The notes below the pieces were generated by a model. That model saw nothing but the letters and a program-made list of their open reading frames with translations. It was not told the DNA's origin and did no database searches. Position numbers and translations under genes: made by a program. DNA of 63,478 bases from positions 1 to 63,478 of the forward strand of contig NZ_JABBYC010000022.1 in NCBI RefSeq assembly GCF_016742955.1. Direction: 5' to 3'. Of the stretch, positions 9,296-18,885 are shown one piece after another (within the stretch, counting starts at the first letter, position 1; every line of letters starts with the position of its first letter). This DNA is from Myceligenerans indicum (lineage in GTDB: Bacteria; Actinomycetota; Actinomycetes; Actinomycetales; Cellulomonadaceae).

Positions 9296-11991
9296 CACGC
9301 GCCGACCGCGGCCAGACGCACGCCCTCCGCGATCCCGGCGAGCGCCTCGCCCAGCCGGGCGGGATCCTGGCCGCCGCCCTGGGCGAGGTCCGGCTTGCCG
9401 CCACCCCCGCCGCCGAGCGTCTTGGCGGCGGAGCGCACCAGGTCGCCGGCCCGGTGCCCGGCGGCACGGGCGGCCTCGTTCGTCGCGACGACCACGATCG
9501 GGCGTCCGCCCGACGTGCCGCCGGCGGCGACCACGACGGGCTCGGCCTCGCCGAGCCGGTTGCGCACGTCCAGCACGAGGGCACGCAGGCCGTCCGCGTC
9601 CGCCTCCCCGGCGTCGTGCGCCACGACGCGGACGTCGCCCACACGCGGGGCCTCCGCCGCCAGCCTCCCGGCCTGCCGGAGCAGCTGCGCCTGGCGCATG
9701 GCCGCAAGCTCCTTCTCGGCGTCCTTCAGCCGGGTCATGAGCGATCCGACACGATCGGCGAGCTCGTCGTGGCGGACGTTGAGCATCCCGGAGAGCTGCC
9801 CCACCAGGGCGTGTTCCGTGGCCTGGAACCCGTAGGCGCCGTCCCCCACGAGCGCGTCGACGCGCCGCACACCCGATCCGATGGACGACTCGCCCAGGAG
9901 GGTCACGCGGCCGAGCTCGCCGGTCAGCTTCACGTGCGTGCCGCCGCACAGCTCACGGGACCAGTCGTCGCCGATCGACACGACGCGCACGACGTCGCCG
10001 TACTTCTCGCCGAACAGGGCCATCGCGCCGAGCGCCTTGGCGTCCGGCAGGGACATCTGCTGGTCGGTGACCTCGAGGTTCTCGGTGAGCAGGGTGTTGA
10101 CCCGCTCCTCGATCTCGCCGAGCGCTGCGGCCGGGACCGCCTGCGGGGAGCGGAAGTCGAACCGGATGCGGCTGGGGGCGTTCTCCGACCCGGCCTGCGT
10201 GCGGTCGGGCCCGACCAGCTCGTGCAGCGCCTTGTGGATCATGTGCGTGGCCGAGTGGGCCTTGCTGATCGCGGTGCGCCGCGTGGTGTCGATCGCGGCA
10301 GTTCCCGGGTCGCCGAGCGCGACGGTGCCCTCGATCAGCCGGCCCCGGTGCACGTTCAGGCCCTTGACGGGGCGCTGGACGTCGTCGACCTCGATCGTGG
10401 CGCCGCCGTCGAGCACGATCGTGCCCTGGTCGGCGAGCTGGCCGCCGGCCTCGGCGTAGAACGGCGTACGGTCCAGGACCACCTCGACGTCGGCGGGCGC
10501 GGTGGCGGCCGGCGTGGGGATGCCGTCGGACAGCAGCCCGACGACGCGCACGGTGGCGTCGTGCTCGGTGTAGCCGAGGAACTCGACCGGCCCGTCCAGC
10601 TCCCTGGCGATGGACTCGTAGGCCGCGACGTCGACGTTGCCGTGCCGCTTGGCCAGCGCGTCGGCGCGCGCGCGGTCGCGCTGCTCCTGCATGAGGGTGC
10701 GGAACGCCTGCTCGTCGACGCGTACGCCCTGCTCGGCGGCCATCTCCAGGGTGAGGTCGATGGGGAAGCCGTAGGTGTCGTGCAACTGGAAGGCGGCGTC
10801 GCCGCCGAGCACCAGGGAGTCGGTGCCGGCGGGGACGGACTCCTTCAGCTTGGACACGGCCGAGTCGAGGATCGTCGTCCCGGCGGCCAGCGTGCGGCGG
10901 AACGCCTCCTCCTCGGCGTAGGCGACCTGGGAGATCTGCTCGAAGTTCTTCTCCAGCTCCGGGTAGGAGGCCCTCATCGCGTCCTTGGACACGGGCAGCA
11001 GCGACGGCAGCGCGACGCCGTCGACGCCGAGCAGGCGCATCGCGCGCACGGAGCGGCGCAGCAGGCGGCGCAGCACGTAGCCGCGGCCCTCGTTCGACGG
11101 ACGCACGCCGTCGCCGATGATCATCAGGGCGCTGCGCACGTGGTCGGCCACGACGCGCATGCGCACGTCGTCCTCGTGGTTCGCGCCGTACTTCTTGCCC
11201 GAGAGCTTCTCGGCGGCGTCGATGACCGGACGGACCTCGTCGATCTCGTACATGTTGTCGACGCCCTGCAACAGGAACGCGACGCGCTCCAGGCCCATGC
11301 CGGTGTCGATGTTCTTGGCCTTGAGGTCCCCCACGACCCGGAAGTCGTCCTTCGCCTTCACGTCCTCCAGGGCGTACTGCATGAACACGAGGTTCCAGAT
11401 CTCGATGTACCGGTCCTCGTCAGCCGCGGGGCCGCCCTCGGCGCCGTACTCGGGGCCACGGTCGTAGAAGATCTCGGAGCAGGGGCCACCCGGGCCGGCC
11501 TGACCCGTGTGCCAGTAGTTCGTCTTCTTGCCCATGCGCTGGATGCGCTCGTCCGGCAGGCCGGCGACCTGCTTCCACAACGCGATGGCCTCGTCGTCGG
11601 TCTCGTAGACCGTGACCCACAGCAGCTCCGGGTCGATGCCGAGACTGCCCTCGTCGCGCGAGCCCGTCAGGAACTCCCACGCGTAGGAGATGGCACCTTC
11701 CTTGAAGTAGTCCCCGAACGAGAAGTTGCCGTTCATCTGGAAGAACGTGCCGTGCCGCGTCGTCTTGCCCACCTCGTCGATGTCGAGGGTGCGCACACAC
11801 TTCTGCACGCTCGTGGCCCGCTGCCACGGTGGCGTCTGCTGGCCCGTCATGTACGGGATGAACGGCACCATGCCCGCGATCGTGAACAGCGTGGAGGGGT
11901 CCGGGCTGATCAGCGACGCCGACGGCACCACCGCATGACCTCGTGCCTCGAAGAAGTCGAGCCAGCGCTTGCGGATCTCGGCGGTGCGCAT
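9295..11991 (-). CDS. alaS: Alanyl-tRNA synthetase
   Basis: Charges tRNA-Ala. It is a class II synthetase of 898 residues. The N-terminal aminoacylation core starts [19 protein letters not shown]. The editing domain has the zinc/active-site motif [11 protein letters not shown] and later CGGTHV. The C-terminal C-Ala domain ends in a Gly-rich [15 protein letters not shown] segment. Length and order match full-size bacterial AlaRS. It leads the alaS-ruvX-mltG-mltG unit. The 240 bp before it towards DUF6167 carry a tandem repeat and no obvious leader structure. Confidence 0.98.
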   Translation of the reverse strand: MRTAEIRKRWLDFFEARGHAVVPSASLISPDPSTLFTIAGMVPFIPYMTGQQTPPWQRATSVQKCVRTLDIDEVGKTTRHGTFFQMNGNFSFGDYFKEGAISYAWEFLTGSRDEGSLGIDPELLWVTVYETDDEAIALWKQVAGLPDERIQRMGKKTNYWHTGQAGPGGPCSEIFYDRGPEYGAEGGPAADEDRYIEIWNLVFMQYALEDVKAKDDFRVVGDLKAKNIDTGMGLERVAFLLQGVDNMYEIDEVRPVIDAAEKLSGKKYGANHEDDVRMRVVADHVRSALMIIGDGVRPSNEGRGYVLRRLLRRSVRAMRLLGVDGVALPSLLPVSKDAMRASYPELEKNFEQISQVAYAEEEAFRRTLAAGTTILDSAVSKLKESVPAGTDSLVLGGDAAFQLHDTYGFPIDLTLEMAAEQGVRVDEQAFRTLMQEQRDRARADALAKRHGNVDVAAYESIARELDGPVEFLGYTEHDATVRVVGLLSDGIPTPAATAPADVEVVLDRTPFYAEAGGQLADQGTIVLDGGATIEVDDVQRPVKGLNVHRGRLIEGTVALGDPGTAAIDTTRRTAISKAHSATHMIHKALHELVGPDRTQAGSENAPSRIRFDFRSPQAVPAAALGEIEERVNTLLTENLEVTDQQMSLPDAKALGAMALFGEKYGDVVRVVSIGDDWSRELCGGTHVKLTGELGRVTLLGESSIGSGVRRVDALVGDGAYGFQATEHALVGQLSGMLNVRHDELADRVGSLMTRLKDAEKELAAMRQAQLLRQAGRLAAEAPRVGDVRVVAHDAGEADADGLRALVLDVRNRLGEAEPVVVAAGGTSGGRPIVVVATNEAARAAGHRAGDLVRSAAKTLGGGGGGKPDLAQGGGQDPARLGEALAGIAEGVRLAAVGA

Positions 11992-12157
11992 CTATTGCGG
12001 TCCTTGTCTCGTGGGCCGGCGCGCGCTCACGCGCCGGAAGGCGGTCTGGGTGGTCCTAGTCTCCCGCGCCGGAGGGCGAAAGACGAAACTGAATGTGGTG
12101 CGCTGTGGACAACACTCCGTGGACAACGTCGCGAGGCGGCGCGACAGTCCCGGCAGC

Positions 12158-12214
12158 TCCTGTCCGCAGGTGTCCTGTCCGCAGGTGTCCTGTCCGCAGG
12201 TGTCCGTCCGCGGG
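12158..12214 (+). repeat. 15-bp tandem repeat upstream of alaS
   Basis: Three perfect copies of TCCTGTCCGCAGGTG (12158-12202) plus a partial fourth lie between the DUF6167 stop and the alaS start. Each unit contains the small inverted repeat CCTGTCCGCAGG. The rest of the 240-bp gap shows no gene. Confidence 0.93.
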
Positions 12215-12231
12215 CGGCCGCGGCGGCGGGC

Positions 12232-12528
12232 TCAGTCGCGGCGGCGGCGCAGCTCGTCCAGGTCGTACGTCCCTCCGGCGCCGTCCGACAGGAGCGAGGC
12301 CATGAGCTCCGCCTCCCGCTCGGCGCGGGCGGCCCGGAAGTCACCCGCGAAACCTCGGACGCCGCGCGCGAGACGGACCCCGGCGGCGTCTGCCGCGTCG
12401 ACGGCCCGGGCGCCGGCGGCAGCCGCCATGTTCGCCGCGGTGTACCTCGCGGCCAGTCGCTGCCCGCGCCGCACGACCACGACGGTGACGACCACGCCGA
12501 CACCGATCCAGAACAGCCGCGCCTTCAT
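12232..12528 (-). CDS. DUF6167 family membrane-anchored protein
   Basis: A small protein of 98 residues with one N-terminal membrane helix (about residues 5-20) followed by a basic, Ala/Arg-rich cytoplasmic helix. I recognise the layout of the actinobacterial DUF6167 family, which sits between a DUF948 gene and alaS. Its start overlaps the DUF948 stop by 4 bp. Function is unknown; conserved linkage suggests a partner of the DUF948 protein. Confidence 0.85.
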   Translation of the reverse strand: MKARLFWIGVGVVVTVVVVRRGQRLAARYTAANMAAAAGARAVDAADAAGVRLARGVRGFAGDFRAARAEREAELMASLLSDGAGGTYDLDELRRRRD

Positions 12529-12947
12529 CGCAGGCCGTCCTCGGAGCCCGCGGCGTGACGGCCCGAGGAACCGTCCCGGTCACCGTCGGCCCGTCCGGCG
12601 GCCTTCGCGAACGCCTGGCGCACGCCGTAGGAGAACGCGGCCACCTTGACCAGCGGGCCGCCGAGCGTGGCGGCGTACAGACCGGTCAGGGCGCTCACGT
12701 TCTCGCTGACCGACGCCGCGCTGGTGGTCACGGTGTCCACCTTCTCCAGCTGCGTGTTGGCGCTGGCCACGGCCGTGGCCGTCTCGTCGAGGATCGGCAC
12801 CGAGTGCTCGGTCACCTCACGCAGACCGGACCGCGCCTCCTCCAGCACACGACCGAGCTTGACCAGCGGATACGCCAGGAAACCCACGAGCAGCAGGAAC
12901 GCGATCGCCGCGAGCAGTCCCGCCACGTCACCGAGGGAAAAAGTCAT
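12525..12947 (-). CDS. DUF948 domain-containing protein
   Basis: A protein of 140 residues with one N-terminal transmembrane helix (about residues 6-28). A long predicted coiled region with heptad-like VTTSAASVSENVSAL follows, then a charged Gly/Asp/Arg tail. This matches DUF948 proteins, sometimes called general stress proteins. It lies between rpsD and alaS as in other actinobacteria. The ATG at 12947 begins MTFSLGDVAGLLA, the conserved family start. Function is unknown. Confidence 0.88.
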   Translation of the reverse strand: MTFSLGDVAGLLAAIAFLLLVGFLAYPLVKLGRVLEEARSGLREVTEHSVPILDETATAVASANTQLEKVDTVTTSAASVSENVSALTGLYAATLGGPLVKVAAFSYGVRQAFAKAAGRADGDRDGSSGRHAAGSEDGLR

Positions 12948-12971
12948 GGCCGCAACCCTAACGTGGGACGA

Positions 12972-13010
12972 CGCCGCCCCGCCCGGGCACGAGGCTCGGA
13001 CGGGGCGGCG
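12972..13010 (-). terminator. Hairpin terminator after rpsD
   Basis: The arms CGCCGCCCCG (12972-12981) and CGGGGCGGCG (13001-13010) pair perfectly over 10 bp, 19 bp past the rpsD stop. Confidence 0.75.
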
Positions 13011-13028
13011 CGACAGGCTGAAGAGGGG

Positions 13029-13655
13029 TCAGCGGGCGTAGTACTCGACGACCATCTGCACGTCGCAGGTCACGGGGACCTCGGCGCGCTTGGGACGACG
13101 GGTCAGCGTCGCGGACAGCTTCTCCAGCTGCACGTCGAGGTAACCGGGCAGGGCCGGCAGCACGTCACGGTGCGCGCCGGCGGCGGCGACCTGGAACGGC
13201 GTGGTGGCCTGGCTCTTCGGCTTCACCTGGATGGTCTGGCCCTCCTTCACGCGGAAGGAAGGACGGTCCACGATCTTGCCGTCCACCAGGATGTGACGGT
13301 GCGTCACGATCTGGCGGGCCTGCAGGATGGTGCGGCCGAAACCGGCGCGCAGCACGAGGGAGTCGAGACGGGTCTCGAGGTCCTCGACCATGACCTCACC
13401 GGTCAGGCCGGGCTGCTTGCGCGAGTTCTCGTACACCTTCAGGAGCTGCTTCTCCCGCAGGGCGTACTGCGCCCGCAGGCGCTGCTTCTCGCGCAGACGC
13501 ACCGCGTAGTCCGACTCGGTGCGGCGACGGGCACGGCCGTGCTCACCGGGCGGGTACGGGCGCTTCTCGAAGTGCTTGACGGCCTTCGGCGTGAGCGGGA
13601 GGCCGAGCTTGCGGCTCAGGCGAACCTGACGCCGCGAACGGGTGACAGAGGTCAC
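13029..13655 (-). CDS. rpsD: 30S ribosomal protein S4
   Basis: A primary 16S rRNA-binding protein of the small subunit body. It has 208 residues with the S4 RNA-binding domain ([27 protein letters not shown]). The N-terminus lacks the Cys cluster of zinc-binding S4 forms. The GTG at 13655 ([18 protein letters not shown]) has an AAGGACAGGAA ribosome site. The 38 codons that can be read further upstream are not S4-like and are excluded. The gene is monocistronic here, ending at a hairpin. Confidence 0.97.
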   Translation of the reverse strand: MTSVTRSRRQVRLSRKLGLPLTPKAVKHFEKRPYPPGEHGRARRRTESDYAVRLREKQRLRAQYALREKQLLKVYENSRKQPGLTGEVMVEDLETRLDSLVLRAGFGRTILQARQIVTHRHILVDGKIVDRPSFRVKEGQTIQVKPKSQATTPFQVAAAGAHRDVLPALPGYLDVQLEKLSATLTRRPKRAEVPVTCDVQMVVEYYAR

Positions 13656-13946
13656 GTGATTCCTGTCCTTCGTGGTTGATAGGTCACACCCAGGGGCACC
13701 GTCCGGGGACGGGACGTTCCGGGTGCGGGACCAGCCGACGGACGCGCTCTGCGGACGAACCGCACGCACGTCACCGGGCCGAGGTCCCAGGGAGTCGCCG
13801 TACGGGCCAGGGCCCGTCAGGCAACCGCAACATCTTACCCCGCTCCGGCACAGGTCCGCGCGGTGCGGTGCGTCACCCGGTGTGCCACGCCGGAACGCCT
13901 CTCAGCGGGCCCCGTCGGTGTCAGCCTGTCCGCATAGGGTTGCCGC

Positions 13947-15359
13947 ATGGACCTGTTCTCCGCGGTGACGACCAGCGAGCGCGGAACCCCCGAGGTGAGC
14001 GACGCCGCGCCGCTCGCCGTGCGCATGCGCCCCGCCTCCGTCGCGGAGATCGCCGGGCAGGGCCACCTCCTCGAGCCGGGGTCCCCGTTGCGGCGGCTCA
14101 TCGAACCGGACGCGGCCGGCCGCGCCGCGCCGTCGTCGGTCATCCTCTGGGGGCCACCCGGTACGGGCAAGACCACGCTCGCCTACCTGATCGCCACGGT
14201 GTCCGGCCGCCGGTTCGTCGAGCTGTCGGCGGTGACCGCCGGCGTCAAGGACGTACGGCAGGTGGTGGAGGACGCCCGGCGGCGCCTGGCCACGGGCGGT
14301 TCGGAGACCGTGCTGTTCGTCGACGAGGTGCACCGCTTCTCCAAGACGCAGCAGGACGCGCTGCTGCCGTCCGTCGAGAACCGCTGGGTCACGCTCGTGG
14401 CCGCCACCACGGAGAACCCGTCGTTCTCCGTGAACTCACCGCTGCTGTCACGCTCGCTGCTGCTCACCCTGCGGCCCCTCACGTCCGAGCACGTGCGGGA
14501 GCTGGTCGAGCGCGCGGTCACCGATGAGCGCGGGCTCGGCGGGGCCGTGGGGCTGGCGGACGACGCGGCCGAGCACCTCGTCCGCCTCGCGGGCGGCGAC
14601 GCCCGCAAGGCCCTGACGATCCTCGAGGCCGCGGCCGGGGCGGTGCTGTCCGGCGACGGCCACGCGGCGGACGACGGGCACGGCACCGACGAGGACCGCG
14701 GCGCCGGCCCCGGCACCACCCCGGAGATCGCCCTGGCGGACGTCGAGCGCGCCGTGGACGTCGCCGCCGTGCGCTACGACCGCGCCGGCGACCAGCACTA
14801 CGACGTCATCAGCGCGTTCATCAAGTCGATCCGCGGCTCCGACGTCGATGCGGCGCTGCACTACCTGGCGCGCATGGTCGCGGCCGGGGAGGATCCGCGG
14901 TTCATCGCCCGGCGGCTGGTCATCTCCGCCGCCGAGGACGTCGGGGTCGCCGACCCGTCCGCGCTCCAGACGGCGGTCGCCGCCGCGCAGGCCGTGCAGC
15001 TCATCGGCATGCCCGAGGGGCGCATCGTGCTGGCCGAGGCCGTGGTGCACCTGGCGACCGCGCCGAAGTCGAACGCTGCCTACCTCGCGGGGGACGCGGC
15101 ACTGGCCGACGTGCGGGCCGGGAAGGCCGGCACGGTCCCGCTGCACCTGCGCGACGCCCATTACGCGGGGGCCGAGGGGCTCGGGCACGGGAACGACTAC
15201 CGGTACGCGCACGACTGGCCGCATGCGGTGGCGCCGCAGCAGTACCTGCCGGACACGCTGGCGGGGACGGAGTACTACTCCCCCAGCGACCGCGGGTTCG
15301 AGCGGCAGGTCTCCGAGCGGCTCGAACGGGTGCGCGGGATCCTGCGGTCGGAAGGGTAG
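13947..15359 (+). CDS. rarA: Replication-associated recombination protein A (AAA ATPase)
   Basis: An MgsA/RarA/WRNIP1-family AAA+ ATPase acting at stalled replication forks. Walker A GPPGTGKT is at residues 69-76 and Walker [10 protein letters not shown] at 122-130. The sensor segment [11 protein letters not shown] and the C-terminal tetramerisation region ([17 protein letters not shown]) follow. Its 470 residues fit the family. A variable loop of about 25 residues rich in Asp/Gly ([18 protein letters not shown]) interrupts the middle. It is divergent from rpsD across 290 bp, which holds the promoters of both. Confidence 0.96.
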   Translation: MDLFSAVTTSERGTPEVSDAAPLAVRMRPASVAEIAGQGHLLEPGSPLRRLIEPDAAGRAAPSSVILWGPPGTGKTTLAYLIATVSGRRFVELSAVTAGVKDVRQVVEDARRRLATGGSETVLFVDEVHRFSKTQQDALLPSVENRWVTLVAATTENPSFSVNSPLLSRSLLLTLRPLTSEHVRELVERAVTDERGLGGAVGLADDAAEHLVRLAGGDARKALTILEAAAGAVLSGDGHAADDGHGTDEDRGAGPGTTPEIALADVERAVDVAAVRYDRAGDQHYDVISAFIKSIRGSDVDAALHYLARMVAAGEDPRFIARRLVISAAEDVGVADPSALQTAVAAAQAVQLIGMPEGRIVLAEAVVHLATAPKSNAAYLAGDAALADVRAGKAGTVPLHLRDAHYAGAEGLGHGNDYRYAHDWPHAVAPQQYLPDTLAGTEYYSPSDRGFERQVSERLERVRGILRSEG

Positions 15360-15399
15360 GCCGGACGCGGCGCCGGGACATGGCCGCCGCACCCGCCCG

Positions 15400-16380
15400 T
15401 CACGTGCGCTCGGCGCGCATCCCGATGCCGACGCCCGTCGCGACCACCGCGATGCCCAGCCACACCACGGGGCCCGGGACCGGCCCGCCGAGCAGCACGC
15501 CGCCCACCGCCGACGCGACGGGCACGACGCCGGTGAACAGCCCGGCGCGGCCCGGACCGATCCGGCCGACGGCCGTGTACCAGAGCAGGAACCCCGCCAC
15601 CGTGACGAGCAGCCCCAGGTAGGCCGTCGCGAGCAGGTGGTCGGGCCGGAGCAGCAGCACCGCGGCCGGTCCCTCGGTCGCCAGGCCGAGCGCCGCGAAG
15701 CCCGCGGCCGCGATCCACATGGTGTGCAGCGAGACGCCGTGCGGCCCGAGGCTGCGCAGCACCGGCACGGCCAGGAGCGTGAACCCGGCCTCGCACGCGA
15801 GCGTCAGCAGCGCGTAGCCCACTCCCGCGGCGTCGGTGCGCCCGCCGCCGGTCACCAAGACGGCGCCGACGGTGACCACGACCGCCCCCGCCATCACGAC
15901 AGGCGCGGGACGCATCCCGGACAGCAGGGGGCCGGCGAAGGCCAGCAGGACCGGCACTGCCGCGACGGCGACGCCGATCACCGCCGGCTCCGCATGCTCG
16001 ACGCCGCGCACGATCGCCACGTTGAACAGCACCAGGCCGCTGAGGGCCACGCCCGCGAGCCATGCCCACTCGCGGCCGCGTGGCCGGGGCACCGCGCGTC
16101 CCGTGACCCGCAGTGCCAGCAGGATGGCGCCGGTGGCCAGGACGTAGCGCACCGTCTGGACGGTGAACAGGGGCGCGTCCTCGAGCGTGCCGGACACCGC
16201 GACGAGGCCGCCCACCAGGGACATGGCGATGGCGGCGTACAGCACGCCGCCCCGTGACCGGGCCCGGTGCCCCTCGCCGGTCGTCGCGACGCCCGCGGCT
16301 TCCTGCCTGGTGCCCGCGGCTTCCAGCCCGGTATCCGTCGGGGGGCTGCCCGGCGGGAGGCTGTTCGTGGTTGCTGTCAT
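15400..16380 (-). CDS. EamA/DMT family exporter
   Basis: A drug/metabolite transporter with ten predicted membrane helices in two EamA halves (326 residues), probably exporting an amino acid or other small metabolite. The ATG at 16380 begins a polar leader of about 40 residues that includes two copies of an EAAG-containing heptapeptide. These are encoded by a 21-bp repeat at 16291-16332. It is divergent from a MocR regulator with only 68 bp between starts, so that regulator probably controls it. Confidence 0.88.
   Translation of the reverse strand: MTATTNSLPPGSPPTDTGLEAAGTRQEAAGVATTGEGHRARSRGGVLYAAIAMSLVGGLVAVSGTLEDAPLFTVQTVRYVLATGAILLALRVTGRAVPRPRGREWAWLAGVALSGLVLFNVAIVRGVEHAEPAVIGVAVAAVPVLLAFAGPLLSGMRPAPVVMAGAVVVTVGAVLVTGGGRTDAAGVGYALLTLACEAGFTLLAVPVLRSLGPHGVSLHTMWIAAAGFAALGLATEGPAAVLLLRPDHLLATAYLGLLVTVAGFLLWYTAVGRIGPGRAGLFTGVVPVASAVGGVLLGGPVPGPVVWLGIAVVATGVGIGMRAERT
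16291..16332 (-). repeat. 21-bp direct repeat in the EamA leader
   Basis: Two near-identical 21-bp copies (plus strand begins GCCCGCGGCTTCC) at 16291-16311 and 16312-16332, encoding a repeated heptapeptide in the hydrophilic N-terminus of the exporter. Confidence 0.85.
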
Positions 16381-16408
16381 GAGCACAGCCTGTGTGGCAC
16401 ATTGGTCC

Positions 16409-16424
16409 CTTGGACAGAGCCAAG
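16409..16424 (+). promoter_or_regulatory. Inverted repeat in the EamA/MocR intergenic region
   Basis: CTTGG-ACAGAG-CCAAG, a perfect 5-bp inverted repeat, sits in the 68-bp gap between two divergent starts. A GGAGG ribosome site for the MocR gene follows at about 16436-16440. It is a candidate MocR operator; the assignment is by position only. Confidence 0.45.
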
Positions 16425-16448
16425 AAGATCTCATCGGAGGGTACCAAG

Positions 16449-17981
16449 ATGCCGGGAGCCGACTTCCTCCAGCTGGATCCCGCCCGTGCGCCCGCCGGCG
16501 GCCTGACCACCTGGCTCACCGACGCGTTGCGCGACGCGGTCCGCGACGGCCGCCTCCGCGCCGGTGACCGCCTGCCCGCGACCCGGGTGCTGGCCGGCCA
16601 GCTCGGCTGCTCACGGGGCGTCGTCGTGGACGCCTACCGGCGGCTCACCGACGAAGGCCTGCTGAGCGGCCGCCGAGGCGGCGGGACGACAGTCCGTACC
16701 GACTGGCTGCCCGCGCCCGCGGAGCCCGCCCGCACCCCTGGCCGCACGCCACGCACCCCCACCCCATCCGCCACCACGACGCCGGGCACGACGTCGCCAG
16801 GCACCACGTCGCCGGACATCACGTCGCCGGACATCACGGCACACGGTGGCGGGCCTCCCGCCGGCTTGCCACGGATCGACCTCTCCCCCGGCCTTCCCGA
16901 CCTGTCGGCGTTCCCCCGTGCCGCCTGGGCGCGTGCGGAGCGCGCGGCACTGAGCAGCCTGGCGTCCGCGGACCTCGGCTACGGCGATCCCCGTGGCCTG
17001 CCCGCCCTGCGCGAGGTCCTCGCCGGCTGGCTCGCCCGCACCCGCGGGGTGCGCGCACACCCCGACGAGATCCTGGTCGTCAACGGTGTGTCACAGGGCC
17101 TGCTGCTGCTGGCGACGGTGCTGCGCGACCACGGGATCACGCGGATCGGCTTCGAGGACCCCGGCTCGCGCGGAGCGCGCGAGCACATACGGCGCTGGGG
17201 CGTCGATCCGGTCCCGCTGCCGGTGGACGACGACGGTCTCAACGTCGCCGCGCTCGACGCCTCCGGTCTCGAGGCCGTCCTGGTCACGCCCGCGCACCAG
17301 TTCCCGACCGGTGTGGCACTCGCCCCCGGGCGGCGGCGAGAACTGGTGGCGTGGTCCTCCGGGCCGTCGCCGCGGACGGAACGGCCGGACGGCTTCCCCG
17401 CCCGTCTGGTGGTGGAGGACGACTACGACGCCGAGCACCGCTACGACCGGCCCCCGGTGCCCGCCCTGCGCGGGCTGGCCCCGGACCGCGTGGTGCACCT
17501 GGGCAGCGTGTCCAAGTCGCTCGCGCCCGCGCTGCGGCTGGGCTGGATGCTGGCGCCCGCCCCGATGCGCGCCGAGCTGACCGAGGCGCGGTACTGGACC
17601 GACCTCGCGAGCCCCGCCCTGGGACAGCTCGCGCTCGCGCACTTCATCACCTCGGGCGCGTTCGACCGGCACCTGAGGCAGGTGCGGCGGCGCCACCGCG
17701 CCCGGCGCGACGCGCTGCTGGCCGCGCTCGCCACGCACCTGCCGGCAGCGACCGTGCACGGCGTGGCAGCGGGCCTGCACCTGCTGGTCACGCTGCCCGG
17801 CGACGTGGACGACGCCGCGCTCGCCGCCCGGGCCGCCGAGTCAGGGGTCACCGTGCACCCGCTGTCGTCCCACCGTCGCGGGGCGGGACCGCCCGGCCTC
17901 GTCATCGGGTACGCCGCCGCCGGGCCGGACCGCCTCCGGGAGGCGGTCCGTCGGCTGGCCGCGGTGTCGCGGTCCGCCTGA
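16449..17981 (+). CDS. MocR/PdxR-type regulator with aminotransferase domain
   Basis: A GntR-like winged helix (about residues 15-85, motif TRVLAGQLGCSRGVVVDAYRRL) joined to a class I aminotransferase-fold domain. The PLP lysine is in HLGSVSKSLAPALRLGW. Such proteins sense PLP or an amino compound and regulate a nearby gene, here probably the divergent EamA exporter. At 510 residues the length is typical. The interdomain linker is a Thr/Ser/Pro repeat encoded by four 15-bp units (16776-16835). The ATG at 16449 is chosen for its GGAGG site; 19 upstream codons overlap the promoter region. Confidence 0.92.
   Translation: MPGADFLQLDPARAPAGGLTTWLTDALRDAVRDGRLRAGDRLPATRVLAGQLGCSRGVVVDAYRRLTDEGLLSGRRGGGTTVRTDWLPAPAEPARTPGRTPRTPTPSATTTPGTTSPGTTSPDITSPDITAHGGGPPAGLPRIDLSPGLPDLSAFPRAAWARAERAALSSLASADLGYGDPRGLPALREVLAGWLARTRGVRAHPDEILVVNGVSQGLLLLATVLRDHGITRIGFEDPGSRGAREHIRRWGVDPVPLPVDDDGLNVAALDASGLEAVLVTPAHQFPTGVALAPGRRRELVAWSSGPSPRTERPDGFPARLVVEDDYDAEHRYDRPPVPALRGLAPDRVVHLGSVSKSLAPALRLGWMLAPAPMRAELTEARYWTDLASPALGQLALAHFITSGAFDRHLRQVRRRHRARRDALLAALATHLPAATVHGVAAGLHLLVTLPGDVDDAALAARAAESGVTVHPLSSHRRGAGPPGLVIGYAAAGPDRLREAVRRLAAVSRSA
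16776..16835 (+). repeat. 15-bp tandem repeat in the MocR linker
   Basis: Four copies of a 15-bp unit; the last two (16806-16820, 16821-16835) are identical, ACGTCGCCGGACATC. They encode TTSPG/ITSPD pentapeptides between the DNA-binding and aminotransferase domains. Confidence 0.9.
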
Positions 17982-18000
17982 CGTGCGGCCGTGACGCAGG

Positions 18001-18086
18001 GTCCGGCACGCGGCAGAGCCCGCCACGCCGCAGGGTCCGACACGCGGTGGGGCCGGACACGCGGTGGGGCCGGACATACGGCAGGG
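18001..18086 (+). repeat. Degenerate ~17-bp repeats between convergent genes
   Basis: About five copies of a unit like CCGGACACGCGGTGGGG fill most of the 124 bp between the MocR stop and the next gene's stop. The two central copies are nearly identical and the outer ones diverge. No hairpin with a clear loop is evident, though the arms could form alternative stems that stop transcription from both sides. Confidence 0.7.
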
Positions 18087-18105
18087 CAGGATCCCGACGC
18101 CGGCC

Positions 18106-18789
18106 TCAGACCAGGCCGAGCTCCCGGGCGCGCACCCCGGCCTGGAACCGGGAGTCGGCGCCGAGCGCGGCCATCAGCTCGGCCACCCGGCGCCGGTAGG
18201 TGCGCAGGCCGAGCCCGAGCTCCCGGGCGGCCGTCTCGTCCTTGACGCCGCGCCCGAGCAGGTCCAGCACCTGGGGCGCGAGGCGGCGGATCTCCGCGGC
18301 CCCGGCGTCGAACAGGTCCAGGTCGGCGGCCCCGCGCCAGGCGGCCTCGAACAGGGAGCTCACGCCGCGGACGGCCTCGCGCCGGGTGATGAGACTGTAG
18401 GTGCGCTCGCCGGAGCGCAGGTCGCCGGCCAGGATGACGAGCCGCCCGTCGATGATGATCGTCTCGTTCACCTCCTGGTCGGCGACGCGGACCTCGACGC
18501 CCGGGTGTTCCAGCACCGTGGCCATTCGCTGCGACCAGGCCGGGTCCAGGAGCATGCCCGAGCGGTAGACCTTGCGGATCCGCGCGTCGGGCCGGCGCGG
18601 GGTGATGGACCTGCCCGAGAACCCCGGGGAGTCGCCGGGGCCGTGCGTCCATCCCCAGGACGCGAGCGTGTTGGCCGCGCAGGTGAGACTCCTCGCGTCG
18701 GCGAAGAGGTGCGCCGTCCGGCGGAACACCTCCTCCTCGCCGCGTACCACGGTGATCCCCGCATCGGTCGTCCTGACTGTGCCCGCCAT
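18106..18789 (-). CDS. LuxR-type helix-turn-helix transcriptional regulator
   Basis: A protein of 227 residues. The C-terminus (about 165-215) is a LuxR/GerE-like helix-turn-helix: LDLLGRGVKDETAARELGLGLRTYRRRV. The N-terminal 160 residues resemble the phospholipase D-like sensor domain of orphan actinobacterial LuxR regulators, without an obvious receiver domain. The ATG at 18789 gives MAGTVRTT. It is divergent from an aldo/keto reductase 96 bp away, so it may regulate that gene. The signal is unknown. Confidence 0.8.
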   Translation of the reverse strand: MAGTVRTTDAGITVVRGEEEVFRRTAHLFADARSLTCAANTLASWGWTHGPGDSPGFSGRSITPRRPDARIRKVYRSGMLLDPAWSQRMATVLEHPGVEVRVADQEVNETIIIDGRLVILAGDLRSGERTYSLITRREAVRGVSSLFEAAWRGAADLDLFDAGAAEIRRLAPQVLDLLGRGVKDETAARELGLGLRTYRRRVAELMAALGADSRFQAGVRARELGLV

Positions 18790-18885
18790 GTCCTCCACCC
18801 TTCCGGCTGCCTCGTGGCCCGTCCAGCCGTGGCAACAACCTGCCAGCGGCTGCGCTTCCGGCGGCGCGCGGTCCACGCTGGCCGC

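Noticed and set aside
9454..12558. Long open frame of over 1,000 codons on the plus strand opposite alaS
   Set aside because: It is the antisense of alaS and neighbours. Its sequence is Arg/Val/Gly/His-rich with no domain motifs. High GC content creates such frames, and the minus strand carries perfect AlaRS motifs.
18064..18885. Extending the aldo/keto reductase upstream to 18064
   Set aside because: The added frame is antisense to the HTH regulator and shows no AKR similarity. The ATG at 18886 fits the family.
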